Source of the DNA: an uncultured Oscillibacter sp.
GTDB taxonomy: Bacteria; Bacillota; Clostridia; Oscillospirales; Oscillospiraceae
Direction of reading: 5' to 3'
DNA: 41,567 bases
NCBI GenBank assembly: GCA_900551885.1
Contig: URXS01000005.1
Span: 1-41,567, forward strand
Both the position numbers and the translations under genes were made by a program. Positions 7,925 through 16,009 of the stretch are shown here, in pieces. The notes under the pieces were generated by a model. The model was given only the letters and a program-made list of their open reading frames with translations. It was not told where the DNA came from and did no database searches. Each line of letters begins with the position of its first letter. Position 1 is the stretch's first letter.

Positions 7925-8209
7925 ATGGACATTGCAAGATCAAATATCGTAAGATCCGCTGCCGGCAGAGACAAGGGCAAGCTTTTCGTGGTGTTGGCCA
8001 CGGAGGGGGAGTACCTGCTGCTGGCAGACGGAAAGGGACGGAAGGTGGAGTCGCCCAAGCGTAAGAAGCGGCGGCATGTGCTGTTCGTGGCAGCGGACGA
8101 CACCCGGCTTTCCGAGAAGATCAGACGCGAAGAGAAGATCAGCAACATCGAACTTCGCAGAACCCTCGCGGCTTACCGCGGGGAAGCTCATCCGGACCAG
8201 GAGGGATAA
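7925..8209 (+). CDS. KOW-domain RNA-binding protein (L14e-like)
   Basis: 94 residues. The N-terminal half resembles a KOW/SH3-like barrel (SAAGRDKGKLFVVLATEGEY), followed by a strongly basic patch (KRKKRRHV). A protein of this kind is commonly found between map and infA in Clostridia and is usually annotated as a KOW-domain RNA-binding protein. The location inside a ribosomal operon suggests a translation or ribosome-linked role, but the exact function is unknown. The start is ATG 7925 with a GAGGAAG ribosome-binding site. Confidence 0.85.
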   Translation: MDIARSNIVRSAAGRDKGKLFVVLATEGEYLLLADGKGRKVESPKRKKRRHVLFVAADDTRLSEKIRREEKISNIELRRTLAAYRGEAHPDQEG

Positions 8210-8212
8210 CGT

Positions 8213-8431
8213 TTGGCAAAATCCGACATGATTGAAGTGGAGGGCGTGGTGGTGGAAGCCCTGCCCAATACGACGTTCCAGGTAGACATTGGAAATGGAC
8301 ACACGATTCTGGCACATATTTCCGGAAAACTCAGAATGAATTTCATCAGGATTCTGCCCGGCGACAAGGTGACGGTGGAGATGTCCCCGTACGATCTGAC
8401 CCGCGGCCGGATCACCTGGCGCAGCAAGTGA
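8213..8431 (+). CDS. infA: Translation initiation factor IF-1
   Basis: 72 residues, an OB-fold S1-like protein: MAKSDMIEVEGVVVEALPNT, FQVDIGNGHTILAHISGKLR and MNFIRILPGDKVTVEMSPYD. It blocks the A site during initiation. The start is TTG at 8213, with GGAGGG (8200-8205) seven bases upstream. ATG at 8228 would remove conserved residues. The TTG start may limit expression. Confidence 0.97.
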   Translation: MAKSDMIEVEGVVVEALPNTTFQVDIGNGHTILAHISGKLRMNFIRILPGDKVTVEMSPYDLTRGRITWRSK

Positions 8432-8487
8432 GCCGCCCAGGCGAGCAGTCAACGACATGAAACCGCTGAAAGGAATGGTTTAAAGCT

Positions 8488-8601
8488 ATGAAAGTAAGAC
8501 CGTCCGTGAAGCCCATGTGCGAAAAGTGCAAGGTCATTCGCCGCAAAGGCCGTGTCATGGTCATTTGCGAGAACCCCAAGCATAAGCAGAGACAGGGCTA
8601 A
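8488..8601 (+). CDS. rpmJ: 50S ribosomal protein L36
   Basis: 37 residues: MKVRPSVKPMCEKCKVIRRK, with C-x2-C, a third Cys and a His forming the L36 zinc site. This is the zinc-containing form. The ribosome-binding site GAAAGGA (8468-8474) is slightly distant. It lies between infA and rpsM, as in nearly all Firmicutes. Confidence 0.97.
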   Translation: MKVRPSVKPMCEKCKVIRRKGRVMVICENPKHKQRQG

Positions 8602-8627
8602 GATTTAATTGGAGGTGCTTTAAGAGT

Positions 8628-8993
8628 ATGGCACGTATTGCCGGTATTGACCTGCCGAAGGATAAGCGTATCGAAATCGGCCTCACCTATATCTACGGCA
8701 TTGGCAGAAAGAGCGCCAAGGACATTCTGGCGCAGACGGGCATCAACCCCGACACCCGCGTGAAGGATCTGACCGACGCCGAGGAGCAGAAGCTCCGTGA
8801 CGCCATCGACGCCTATACCGTCGAAGGCGACCTGCGCCGCCAGACCGCTCTGGACATCAAGCGCCTGAGCGAGATCGGCTGCTATCGCGGCATCCGGCAC
8901 CGCAAGGGCCTGCCTGTCCGTGGCCAGCGCAGCAAGACCAACGCCCGCACCCGCAAAGGTCCCAAGAAGACCATTGCCAACAAGAAGAAGTAA
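8628..8993 (+). CDS. rpsM: 30S ribosomal protein S13
   Basis: 121 residues. It begins MARIAGIDLPKDKRIEIGLT and contains YRGIRHRKGLPVRGQRSKTN and the basic tail RKGPKKTIANKKK. S13 lies in the 30S head and contacts P-site tRNA and L5. GGAGGTGC lies upstream. It starts the alpha-operon section. Confidence 0.99.
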   Translation: MARIAGIDLPKDKRIEIGLTYIYGIGRKSAKDILAQTGINPDTRVKDLTDAEEQKLRDAIDAYTVEGDLRRQTALDIKRLSEIGCYRGIRHRKGLPVRGQRSKTNARTRKGPKKTIANKKK

Positions 8994-9008
8994 GGAGGGA
9001 GATCAGAA

Positions 9009-9416
9009 ATGGCAACTGCGAAAGCATCCGGTGGCAAGAAGGTCATTCGCCGCCGCCGTGAAAAGAAGAATGTGGAGCGTGGTCAGGTCCACATCCGTTC
9101 TTCCTTCAACAACACCATGGTAACTGTTACCGATACGCAGGGCAACGCCCTTTCCTGGGCTTCCTCCGGCGGCCTCGGTTTCCGCGGCAGCAAGAAGTCT
9201 ACGCCCTTTGCGGCCCAGACCGCGGCTGAGACTGCCGCCCGCGCCGCTATGGAGCATGGCCTGAAGACCGTTGAGGTCTTTGTCAAGGGCCCCGGCCAGG
9301 GCCGTGAGGCTGCTATCCGCGCTCTGCAGGCTGTGGGCCTGGAAGTGACCATGATCAAGGACGTCACCCCCATCCCCCACAATGGCTGCCGTCCGCCCAA
9401 GCGCCGCCGCGTGTAA
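9009..9416 (+). CDS. rpsK: 30S ribosomal protein S11
   Basis: 135 residues with the S11 blocks HIRSSFNNTMVTVTDTQGN, FRGSKKSTPFAAQTAAE and the C-terminal TPIPHNGCRPPKRRRV. S11 forms part of the platform near the E site. AAGGAGGGAG lies upstream. Confidence 0.99.
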   Translation: MATAKASGGKKVIRRRREKKNVERGQVHIRSSFNNTMVTVTDTQGNALSWASSGGLGFRGSKKSTPFAAQTAAETAARAAMEHGLKTVEVFVKGPGQGREAAIRALQAVGLEVTMIKDVTPIPHNGCRPPKRRRV

Positions 9417-9440
9417 TCGAAAGAGGAGGTAACAAGCACT

Positions 9441-10043
9441 ATGGCAAGAAATATGCAGCCGATCGCCAAGCGCTGCAAGGCTCTGGGGATCTCTCCCGCC
9501 GTCATGGGCTACGCCAAAAAGGAGACCAACCGGAATCCCGGCGGCCAGATGAGACGGAAGAAGAGCGAATACGGCATCCAGCTCAACGAGAAGCAGAAGG
9601 TCAAGTTCATCTATGGTATTCTGGAGAAGCAGTTCCACGATTACTATGAGGCTGCTGCCGCCGCCCCCGGCAAGACCGGCGACAACCTGCTGATTCTGGT
9701 GGAGCGCCGTCTGGACAATGTTGTGTACCGCATGGGCTTCGCCATGACCCGCCGTCAGGCCCGTCAGTTGGTGAGCCACGCTCACTTCACCGTCAACGGC
9801 AAGAAGGTCAACATCCCCTCCTATCTGGTCAAGGCCGGCGACGTGATTGAAGTGGCCGAATCCAGCCGTTCCTCCGAGGTGTTCAAGCGCCTGGTGGGCC
9901 AGGACGCCCCCATGTTCCTGCTGCCTCCCTGGATGGAGCGGGAGAAGAACACCCTGAAGGGTACTGTGACCCGTCTGCCCGCCCGTGAGGACATCGATGT
10001 CCCCGTGGAGGAGCATCTGATCGTCGAGTTGTACTCCAAGTAA
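9441..10043 (+). CDS. rpsD: 30S ribosomal protein S4
   Basis: 200 residues, of the Cys-free type without the N-terminal zinc knuckle. The S4 RNA-binding domain is visible at RRLDNVVYRMGFAMTRRQAR and continues QLVSHAHFTVNGKKVNIPSY. S4 is a primary 16S rRNA-binding protein and in some bacteria represses the alpha operon. GAGGAGGT lies upstream. The gap to rpoA is 88 bases and contains a short GC-rich hairpin. Confidence 0.98.
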   Translation: MARNMQPIAKRCKALGISPAVMGYAKKETNRNPGGQMRRKKSEYGIQLNEKQKVKFIYGILEKQFHDYYEAAAAAPGKTGDNLLILVERRLDNVVYRMGFAMTRRQARQLVSHAHFTVNGKKVNIPSYLVKAGDVIEVAESSRSSEVFKRLVGQDAPMFLLPPWMEREKNTLKGTVTRLPAREDIDVPVEEHLIVELYSK

Positions 10044-10131
10044 TCGGGAGGACACCCCTGAGGATGATACGGATGTTCGGCGGCTGGCGTTTATCCGCCG
10101 CCGCTATGAGATGATGAAGGAGGGCAACTGC

Positions 10132-11082
10132 ATGATCGAAATTGAAAAGCCCCAGATCGAGTGTATCGAGACCCCGGGTGACGCCACTTACGGAAAGTAT
10201 GTGGTGGAGCCGCTGGAGCGCGGATACGGCACGACCCTGGGCAACGCGCTCCGTCGGATTATGCTTTCCTCTCTGCCAGGCACCGCACCGACCACCATCA
10301 AGATCGCCGGTGTCCAGCATGAGTTTTCCACCATTCCCGGTGTGAAGGAAGACGTGACGGAGATCGTACTGAATGTGAAAGGCCTCCTGACCAAGCTGCA
10401 CAGCGAGACTGTGAAAACCGTTTATATTGAAGCGGTGGGCCCCTGCGAGGTCACTGCCGGCGACATCAAGGCCGACGGTGAGGTGGAGGTGCTGAATCCG
10501 GAGATGCACATCGCCACTCTGGACAACGGCGCCACTCTGAATATGGAGATCACCTTGTCCCACGGTCGCGGCTATGTGCCCGCCGACCGCAACAAGCCCC
10601 AGCAGAACATCATCGGCACCATCGCCGTGGACTCTATTTACACCCCTGTGTACAAGGTGAACTACACCGTGGAGCCCACCCGTGTGGGTGCTTCCAGCGA
10701 CTTCGACAAGCTGACGCTGGAGGTTTGGACCGACGGCACCATCTCCGCCCGGGACGCCGTGTCTCTGGGCGCCAAGATCCTGTGCGACCACTTCACCCTC
10801 TTTACCGATCTCAGTGAGAACGTGGGTAGCAAGCCCACCGTGGTAGAGAAGGCTGAGGCCCAGCGGGACAAGGTGCTGGAGCTGACCATCGAGGAGCTGG
10901 ACCTTTCCGTCCGCAGCTTCAACTGCCTCAAGCGCGCCAACATCAACACCGTCGAGGATCTGATTTCCAAGACCGAGGACGAGATGATGAAGGTGCGGAA
11001 CCTGGGCCGCAAATCCCTGGAAGAGGTCATCAACAAGCTGGCCATGATGGGGCTCCACCTGGCCGACGACGACAACAATTGA
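10132..11082 (+). CDS. rpoA: DNA-directed RNA polymerase subunit alpha
   Basis: 316 residues from ATG 10132 (MIEIEKPQIECIETPGDATY), chosen because AAGGAGGG (10117-10124) is well spaced. An in-frame ATG at 10111 overlaps that site. The N-terminal assembly domain includes EPLERGYGTTLGNALRRIML. The C-terminal domain that contacts UP elements and activators includes LSVRSFNCLKRANINTVEDL and the helix-hairpin-helix RNLGRKSLEEV. An Asp/Asn-rich tail ends the protein. Confidence 0.99.
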   Translation: MIEIEKPQIECIETPGDATYGKYVVEPLERGYGTTLGNALRRIMLSSLPGTAPTTIKIAGVQHEFSTIPGVKEDVTEIVLNVKGLLTKLHSETVKTVYIEAVGPCEVTAGDIKADGEVEVLNPEMHIATLDNGATLNMEITLSHGRGYVPADRNKPQQNIIGTIAVDSIYTPVYKVNYTVEPTRVGASSDFDKLTLEVWTDGTISARDAVSLGAKILCDHFTLFTDLSENVGSKPTVVEKAEAQRDKVLELTIEELDLSVRSFNCLKRANINTVEDLISKTEDEMMKVRNLGRKSLEEVINKLAMMGLHLADDDNN

Positions 11083-11145
11083 TTTGAAACGCCGTGGGGC
11101 ATTGCCCCCGGCCGACCAAAATCCCTATGAAGGAGGAAGACCGAA

Positions 11146-11490
11146 ATGCCCGGAACCCGTAAGCTTGGCAAGACCTCTGAGCAGCGCATGGCAATGCTGC
11201 GTCAGCAGGTCACGGATTTCCTGGACCACGGCAAGATGGAGACCACCATCACCCGTGCCAAGGAGATCAAGCCTCTGGCTGAGAAGATGATTACCCTCGG
11301 CAAGAAGAGCGACCTGGCCGCCTACCGGCAGGCCATGAGCTTCATCACCCGCGAGGATGTGTGCAAGAAGCTGTTCAAGGAGATCGCTCCCAGCTACGCT
11401 GAGCGCAACGGCGGCTACACCCGCATCGTGCGCACCGGCATCCGCCGCGGCGATGCCGCAGAGACCGCCATCATTGAGCTGGTGAAATAA
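11146..11490 (+). CDS. rplQ: 50S ribosomal protein L17
   Basis: 114 residues: MPGTRKLGKTSEQRMAMLR, then FLDHGKMETTITRAKEIKPL and the C-terminal YTRIVRTGIRRGDAAETAII, all diagnostic. L17 lies near the tunnel exit. AAGGAGGAAG lies upstream. It is the last gene of the long ribosomal operon and is followed directly by a strong terminator. Confidence 0.99.
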   Translation: MPGTRKLGKTSEQRMAMLRQQVTDFLDHGKMETTITRAKEIKPLAEKMITLGKKSDLAAYRQAMSFITREDVCKKLFKEIAPSYAERNGGYTRIVRTGIRRGDAAETAIIELVK

Positions 11491-11504
11491 ATCTCTGGCA
11501 AATC

Positions 11505-11553
11505 AAAAAAGCCCTTTGCAATGCGGACCTAGGCGCGTTGCAAAGGGCTTTTT
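11505..11553 (+). terminator. Rho-independent terminator of the ribosomal operon
   Basis: Perfect 11-bp stem (11511-11521 with 11538-11548) bounded by an A-run and a T-run, 16-base loop. It sits 20 bases after the rplQ stop. Confidence 0.95.
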
Positions 11554-11592
11554 GCCTTGATGGAGGCCTGCTGGGAAAAGAAGGCAGAAGGA

Positions 11593-11622
11593 TTTACTTT
11601 TCTGTTTGCTTTATGGTAGAAT
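11593..11622 (+). promoter_or_regulatory. Candidate sigma-A promoter for the zinc-ribbon gene
   Basis: TTTACT (11593-11598), 18-base spacer, then TAGAAT (11617-11622) with an extended -10 TG at 11614-11615. It lies between the ribosomal terminator and ATG 11649. Confidence 0.6.
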
Positions 11623-11648
11623 ACAATAAACAGGGGAGGTGCGGAAGA

Positions 11649-12071
11649 ATGCAGAGAGTGCGGTGTTATGACTGCGGCAAGCTGTACAATTACGACGAGG
11701 ATTGCTTTTGCCCCAAGTGCGGGGCCTTTAACCAGCCCCAGCGGAGTATGCGCATTGGTGCGGACGGTTCCGTGGTCCGGGTGGACGGCATCAACGAGGC
11801 CAACCGCACAGACTCCTTTGTTCATCGGGAACTCCATGAGGAAAAGCGGGAGAGGCGTCGGATCGGCTTGGACAAAGGCGTTCAGCGAATCCAGCGTTCT
11901 TCGGCGGCCAAAGTGTCGCCCGCACGCAGCACGACGTTGGCTGCCAATCTCCAGGACCGCGCAAGGAATCAGCGCAAACAGCAGAGCAGCAGTTCCTTTG
12001 GAGTTGTGGTTGGCGTTATTATATTGATTGTCCTGTTTAATTTATTGTCAAGAGTTTTCCTGTTTTTTTGA
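11649..12071 (+). CDS. Zinc-ribbon protein with C-terminal membrane anchor
   Basis: 140 residues from ATG 11649, preceded by GGGGAGGT at 11633-11640. A longer upstream frame overlaps the terminator and is unlikely. The N-terminus has two Cys pairs (CYDC and CPKC) forming a zinc ribbon. The middle is charged and low in hydrophobics. The last 23 residues (from about GVVVGVIILIVLFNLLSRV) form a single membrane helix at the extreme C-terminus, so it is probably tail-anchored with the ribbon in the cytosol. No specific family or function is recognised. It is monocistronic, between two terminators. Confidence 0.75.
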   Translation: MQRVRCYDCGKLYNYDEDCFCPKCGAFNQPQRSMRIGADGSVVRVDGINEANRTDSFVHRELHEEKRERRRIGLDKGVQRIQRSSAAKVSPARSTTLAANLQDRARNQRKQQSSSSFGVVVGVIILIVLFNLLSRVFLFF

Positions 12072-12108
12072 TTAATCGGTAATATCTCATATGAGACTTT
12101 TGCGAGAA

Positions 12109-12131
12109 GCGGCCCGACAGGGCCGCTTTTT
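12109..12131 (+). terminator. Rho-independent terminator after the zinc-ribbon gene
   Basis: 7-bp GC stem GCGGCCC/GGGCCGC (12109-12115/12120-12126) with a GACA loop, followed by TTTTT. Confidence 0.93.
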
Positions 12132-12210
12132 CCGCAGTTTTTGACAGCAGTATTTTCCCCACACCTGCGCAAACTAGAGCGGCAAGCGAGTGATGGGGGA
12201 ATGGATACAG

Positions 12211-12939
12211 ATGGGAAAACGACGTTTTTTCAGTATTCTGGTTGCCTTGGCTCTGGTAGTGGTACCATGGGGCGCTTCTCTTAGGGAAGAGACTGCCACT
12301 GTGGCCACGGATGGAGCGGCCCGTCTTCCGGCGGGAGAAAAATATATTGCCCTGACTTTTGACGACGGTCCCAAGGCGGGCACCACCGACGTGCTGCTGG
12401 ACGGACTGGCAGAGCGAAGGGCCAGCGCCACCTTTTTCCTGATCGGCCGTCAGATCCCGGGAAATGAGGCCCTGGTGGAGCGAATGGCGGCAGAAGGACA
12501 CCAGGTGGGCAACCACACCTGGAACCACGCACGGCTGACAGAAGCCACAGCGGAGATCATTGCCCAGGAACTTGGACAGACGGATCAGCTCCTACAAAGC
12601 CTTTTGGGACCTGGGGAGTACTGGGTGCGGCCGCCCTACGGTGGCGTTACTGCCGGCACCGAGGCGGCAGTGGGTGTACCCATGGTAAAGTGGTCCGTGG
12701 ATCCTCGGGACTGGGAGAGCCTGAACACAGACAAGGTCGTTCAGGCGGTACTGGATACGGTACAGCCCAATTCCATTATTTTGCTCCACGATATTTATCC
12801 CACATCTGTGGAAGCGGCATTACGGTTGGTGGACCTGCTGCGGCAGGAAGGGTATCAGTTCGTCACGGTCCGCGAGCTGCTTGCTCTCAACGGCATTACC
12901 CCGAAAGCCGGGGTCCTCTACTGTTCGGGCAACCCTTAA
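12211..12939 (+). CDS. Polysaccharide deacetylase (NodB domain, CE4)
   Basis: 242 residues from ATG 12211. Start options at GTG 12190 and ATG 12193 exist; 12211 gives a standard signal peptide (MGKRRFFSILVALALVVVPW) and has GGGGGAA upstream. The NodB fold is clear: TFDDGPKAGT (catalytic Asp and metal Asp), HTWNHARL (metal His pair), RPPYGGV and LLHDIYP near the end (catalytic His). It resembles extracellular peptidoglycan or chitin-oligomer deacetylases of sporulating Firmicutes (PdaA/PdaB group). The exact substrate cannot be told. It ends at a terminator shared with the convergent secG. Confidence 0.88.
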   Translation: MGKRRFFSILVALALVVVPWGASLREETATVATDGAARLPAGEKYIALTFDDGPKAGTTDVLLDGLAERRASATFFLIGRQIPGNEALVERMAAEGHQVGNHTWNHARLTEATAEIIAQELGQTDQLLQSLLGPGEYWVRPPYGGVTAGTEAAVGVPMVKWSVDPRDWESLNTDKVVQAVLDTVQPNSIILLHDIYPTSVEAALRLVDLLRQEGYQFVTVRELLALNGITPKAGVLYCSGNP

Positions 12940-12942
12940 GCA

Positions 12943-12975
12943 AAAAAAGAACGCCCCACCGGGGCGTTCTTTTTT
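12943..12975. terminator. Bidirectional terminator between the deacetylase gene and secG
   Basis: 9-bp stem GAACGCCCC/GGGGCGTTC (12949-12957/12961-12969), A-run on one side and T-run on the other, serving both convergent genes. Confidence 0.95.
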
Positions 12976-12980
12976 GGACC

Positions 12981-13220
12981 TTACATCAAAATCAGCAGGA
13001 TCAGCGTCAGCACCAGGAACACGGCGCCCACCCACTTGGTGGCCCGCGCCAGCTTGGCGTCCAGCGTCCGGGCCTTGTTCTTGGCCAGGAAGGAGTCCGC
13101 CACACCGCCGATGGCGCCGGACAATCCGGCGCTCTTGCCGGACTGGAACAGCACAATCAGAATGATGGCCAAACCGCAGAGTAGCTGCAAGATCTGGATA
13201 ACGAGAACCAAAGCGTCCAT
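12981..13220 (-). CDS. secG: Preprotein translocase subunit SecG
   Basis: 79 residues starting MDALVLVIQILQLLCGLAII; ATG at 13220 is preceded on the minus strand by GGAGGTTGAC. Two membrane helices flank the conserved cytosolic loop LIVLFQSGKSAGLSGAIGG, which identifies SecG. It stimulates SecYE translocation by assisting SecA cycling. Longer upstream frames have no ribosome-binding site. It is transcribed alone and convergent with the deacetylase gene. Confidence 0.95.
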   Translation of the reverse strand: MDALVLVIQILQLLCGLAIILIVLFQSGKSAGLSGAIGGVADSFLAKNKARTLDAKLARATKWVGAVFLVLTLILLILM

Positions 13221-13387
13221 AGGGGTCAACCTCCAACATTCAGCCATGCAACGTGCATGTGCAGTGATTTCACAGATGTATATGATAGCATAGTTTTTCC
13301 CGTATTTCAAGGGGATTTTTCAAAAAACTGCATCCTCCCCGCAATAATCACGAAAATCTTGATATGCAAAAATTTTGCAATATAAAT

Positions 13388-13427
13388 GGAACAAATGTTT
13401 GCATTTTCCGGGGAAGTGTGATACAAT
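13388..13427 (+). promoter_or_regulatory. lexA promoter with SOS box
   Basis: GGAACAAATGTTTG (13388-13401) matches the Gram-positive SOS box CGAACNNNNGTTYG except the first base. It overlaps the -35 TTGCAT (13399-13404). A 17-base spacer leads to the extended -10 TGATACAAT (TACAAT 13422-13427). This placement fits LexA autorepression. Confidence 0.85.
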
Positions 13428-13470
13428 CATGTTAAATCAAAGGCTGGTCCAGCGGGAACGGGAGGTCGCC

Positions 13471-14061
13471 ATGGCGGAACTATCCAAAATGCAGCAGCGG
13501 ATTTACGACTTTTTGGTATCCTACATTCAGAGCAGAGGATATCCCCCCTCCGTGCGGGAGATCGGAGAGGCGGTGGGACTCAAATCCCCGTCCACGGTCC
13601 ATTTCCATCTGAAGCATCTGGAGGAAGCCGGAGTCATTGAAAAGGGCGCCGGTAAGGGACGGGCCATCACTTTGACGGCGCCGCCGGTGCCGGAGGACAA
13701 GGTGCCCATCGTGGGAAACGTGGCCGCCGGCAGTCCTATCCTGGCGGAGGAGTGCATTGAGGACTATCTGACTTTTGACACCGGTGGGCGCAGCGGGGAG
13801 TACTTTGCTCTGCGGGTGCGCGGAGAGTCCATGTTGAATGCCGGTATTTTGCCCGGAGATCTGGTGGTGGTACGCCGTCAGGAGACGGCCAACAACGGGG
13901 AGATCGTGGTGGCCATGATCGACGACGAGGCCACGGTCAAACGCCTGTCCCGGAAAAACGGGCATACCTGGTTGCTGCCGGAAAACGACGCCTATTCTCC
14001 CATTGACGGTACCTACGCCCAGATCCTTGGGAAAGTGGCGGCCGTGGTGCGGCGATATTGA
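13471..14061 (+). CDS. lexA: LexA repressor
   Basis: 196 residues from ATG 13471 (MAELSKMQQRIYDFLVSYIQ), preceded by GGGAGGTCGCC. The N-terminal winged helix recognises the SOS box (GYPPSVREIGEAVGLKSPST). The cleavage site is the Ala-Gly in VGNVAAGSPI. The catalytic Ser is in RGESMLNAGI and the catalytic Lys in EATVKRLSR. RecA filaments on damaged DNA trigger self-cleavage and derepression. An SOS box overlaps its own promoter. The longer frame from 13375 would run through that promoter. Confidence 0.98.
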   Translation: MAELSKMQQRIYDFLVSYIQSRGYPPSVREIGEAVGLKSPSTVHFHLKHLEEAGVIEKGAGKGRAITLTAPPVPEDKVPIVGNVAAGSPILAEECIEDYLTFDTGGRSGEYFALRVRGESMLNAGILPGDLVVVRRQETANNGEIVVAMIDDEATVKRLSRKNGHTWLLPENDAYSPIDGTYAQILGKVAAVVRRY

Positions 14062-14152
14062 GTAACGCACGGACAGGAAGACTGCGGTTTTTCGATTGCC
14101 GTCTTTTTGTGATTTTTCGGTGAATTCTCCAGGCGTGTGCTGAAGATTTATG

Positions 14153-14188
14153 AAAAATCGGTGGAGCAATTTGCTCCACCGATTTTTT
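14153..14188. terminator. Bidirectional terminator between lexA and hcp
   Basis: Perfect 16-bp inverted repeat (14153-14168/14172-14187) with A-run and T-run at the ends; it lies between two convergent genes. A weaker hairpin with a T-run (14078-14107) lies closer to lexA. Confidence 0.93.
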
Positions 14189-14268
14189 CGCTTTTTCAAA
14201 AGTCAGCTCGTGTGCAGGTTCCTTATAATCAGACGTTATTCCTGAAGCCGCCGACTTCTGTGGCGAAA

Positions 14269-15909
14269 TCATTCCTCACCGAAAAACAGCTTCAGGTCAT
14301 CCTCCACGGTACCGATGCCGGCGATCCCGAAATTCTCCACCAGGACCTTGGCCACATTGGGACTGAGGAAGGCGGGGAGTGTGGGGCCCAGATGGATATT
14401 CTTTACACCCAGGTACAGCAGGGCCAGCAGAACGATTACCGCCTTCTGCTCGTACCAGGCGATGTTATAGACAATGGGGAGGTCATTGATGTCCTCCAGA
14501 CCAAAGACTTCCTTCAGTTTCAGTGCGATGACCGCCAGGGAGTAGGAATCGTTGCACTGCCCTGCGTCCAGCACCCGGGGAATCCCGCCAATGTCACCCA
14601 GATTCAGCTTGTTGTACTTGTATTTGGCACAGCCGGCAGTGAGAATCACCGCATCTCGGGGAAGAGCCTTGGCAAATTCCGTGTAATAGTTGCGGCTCTT
14701 GGCCCGGCCGTCACAGCCGGCCATCACCACAAATTTTTTAATGGCCCCGCTTTTTACGGCTTCCACGATCTGATCCGCCAGAGACAGCACCTGATTGTGG
14801 GCGAAGCCACCGACGATCTCTCCCCGCTCGATCTCAGTGGGTGGCGCACAGCGCTTGGCGTGGGCGATCAGTGCGGAAAAGTCCTTTTTCTCTCCGATCT
14901 CTCCGTCAATGTGCTTGCAGCCGGGATACCCTGCCGCGCCAGTGGTGTACAGGCGGTCCTTGTAGCTCTCGCTGGGTGGTACGATGCAGTTGGTGGTCAT
15001 CAGAATCGGGCCGTTGAAGGACGCAAACTCCTCTTTCTGCTTCCACCAGGCGTTGCCGTAGTTGCCCACGAAATTGGGGTACTTCTTGAAGGCGGGATAG
15101 TAGTGGGCGGGGAGCATCTCGGAGTGGGTATACACATCCACGCCGGTACCCTGGGTCTGCTCCAACAGCATTTCCAGGTCCCGCAGATCGTGGCCGGAGA
15201 CCAGAATACCAGGATTCTTGCCCACGCCGATGTTCACCTTGGTGATTTCGGGGTTCCCATAGGCTCCGGTATTGGCCTGATCCAGCAGGGCCATGCCGCT
15301 GACCCCGAATTTGCCCACCTCCAGGGTCAGGGCGATCAGGTCATTTGCCGTCAGGCTGTCGTCCAGTGTGGCGGCCAGGGCCCGCTGGAGGAACGCATCT
15401 ACGGATTCATCGTCCTGGAGAAGGGCGTTGGCGTGTTTGGAGTAGGCAGACAGACCCTTGAGTCCGTATGTGATGAGTTCCCGCAGGGAGCGGATGTCCT
15501 CGTCCTTAGTGGACAGGACACCCACCTGGGCGGCCTTGCCCATGAACCTGGATTCATCCGCCGTCCATGTGGCAGCCTCCGGCAGATTATCCTTATCTTT
15601 CACCTGAGCCAGTAATTTCTGCTTCAGGTCCAATGTGTCGTGGATGCGCGCAATGATGGCAGCTTTATCAAAGTTTGCGTTGGTTATGGTGGTAAACAGG
15701 TTCAGGGTGATCAGGTGATTGACCTCATGGGGCACATCCCTGCCCTCGGCACGCAGTTGGGAGGTCACGGCCGACAGTCCCTTGGTCACATAGACCAGCA
15801 GATCCTGCATGGCAGCCACATCCGGCTTTTTGCCGCAGACGCCTGACTGGGTACAGCCCGTACAGCCGGCGGTCTCCTGGCACTGATAGCAAAACATTTT
15901 GTATTCCAT
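14269..15909 (-). CDS. hcp: Hydroxylamine reductase / hybrid cluster protein
   Basis: 546 residues from ATG 15909 (MEYKMFCYQCQETAGCTGCT), chosen because AGGAGG on the minus strand is eight bases away; ATG 15915 is only two bases from it. The N-terminal Cys set (FCYQC, GCTGC, GVCG) binds the cubane cluster of strict-anaerobe Hcp. Hybrid-cluster ligands are visible in NCIVPPSESY, GYPGCKHIDG, LTAGCAKYKYN and DAGQCNDSYS. Hcp reduces NO or hydroxylamine and protects against nitrosative stress. A palindrome in its promoter suggests control by a CRP/FNR-type regulator. No hcr-like partner is adjacent. Confidence 0.97.
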   Translation of the reverse strand: MEYKMFCYQCQETAGCTGCTQSGVCGKKPDVAAMQDLLVYVTKGLSAVTSQLRAEGRDVPHEVNHLITLNLFTTITNANFDKAAIIARIHDTLDLKQKLLAQVKDKDNLPEAATWTADESRFMGKAAQVGVLSTKDEDIRSLRELITYGLKGLSAYSKHANALLQDDESVDAFLQRALAATLDDSLTANDLIALTLEVGKFGVSGMALLDQANTGAYGNPEITKVNIGVGKNPGILVSGHDLRDLEMLLEQTQGTGVDVYTHSEMLPAHYYPAFKKYPNFVGNYGNAWWKQKEEFASFNGPILMTTNCIVPPSESYKDRLYTTGAAGYPGCKHIDGEIGEKKDFSALIAHAKRCAPPTEIERGEIVGGFAHNQVLSLADQIVEAVKSGAIKKFVVMAGCDGRAKSRNYYTEFAKALPRDAVILTAGCAKYKYNKLNLGDIGGIPRVLDAGQCNDSYSLAVIALKLKEVFGLEDINDLPIVYNIAWYEQKAVIVLLALLYLGVKNIHLGPTLPAFLSPNVAKVLVENFGIAGIGTVEDDLKLFFGEE

Positions 15910-15969
15910 AGTCATTTCCTCCTGGGTAAGCCCTTATTTGTAGTTGAAGGGAGCTCTGTGCTGTCTTTT

Positions 15970-16008
15970 ATACTATAGGCAGAGTCACCAGTACGTTGTT
16001 ATAACAAC
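15970..16008 (-). promoter_or_regulatory. hcp promoter with CRP/FNR-like palindrome
   Basis: On the minus strand a -10 TATAGT or TAGTAT (15970-15977) lies downstream of the perfect 14-bp palindrome GTTGTTATAACAAC (15995-16008). The palindrome is centred about 36-39 bases before the likely start site, near the class II activator position. The form TTGT-N4-ACAA is CRP/FNR-like. Confidence 0.55.
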
Positions 16009-16009
16009 A

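Noticed and set aside
8613..8993. Antisense long frames over ribosomal, sec and rlmD genes
   Set aside because: All are shadows with high GC at third positions of the real gene; they show no domain or ribosome-binding site.
10064..10114. Leader peptide MIRMFGGWRLSAAAMR before rpoA
   Set aside because: No spaced ribosome-binding site; more likely just the GC-rich spacer with its 7-bp hairpin (10078-10084/10097-10103).
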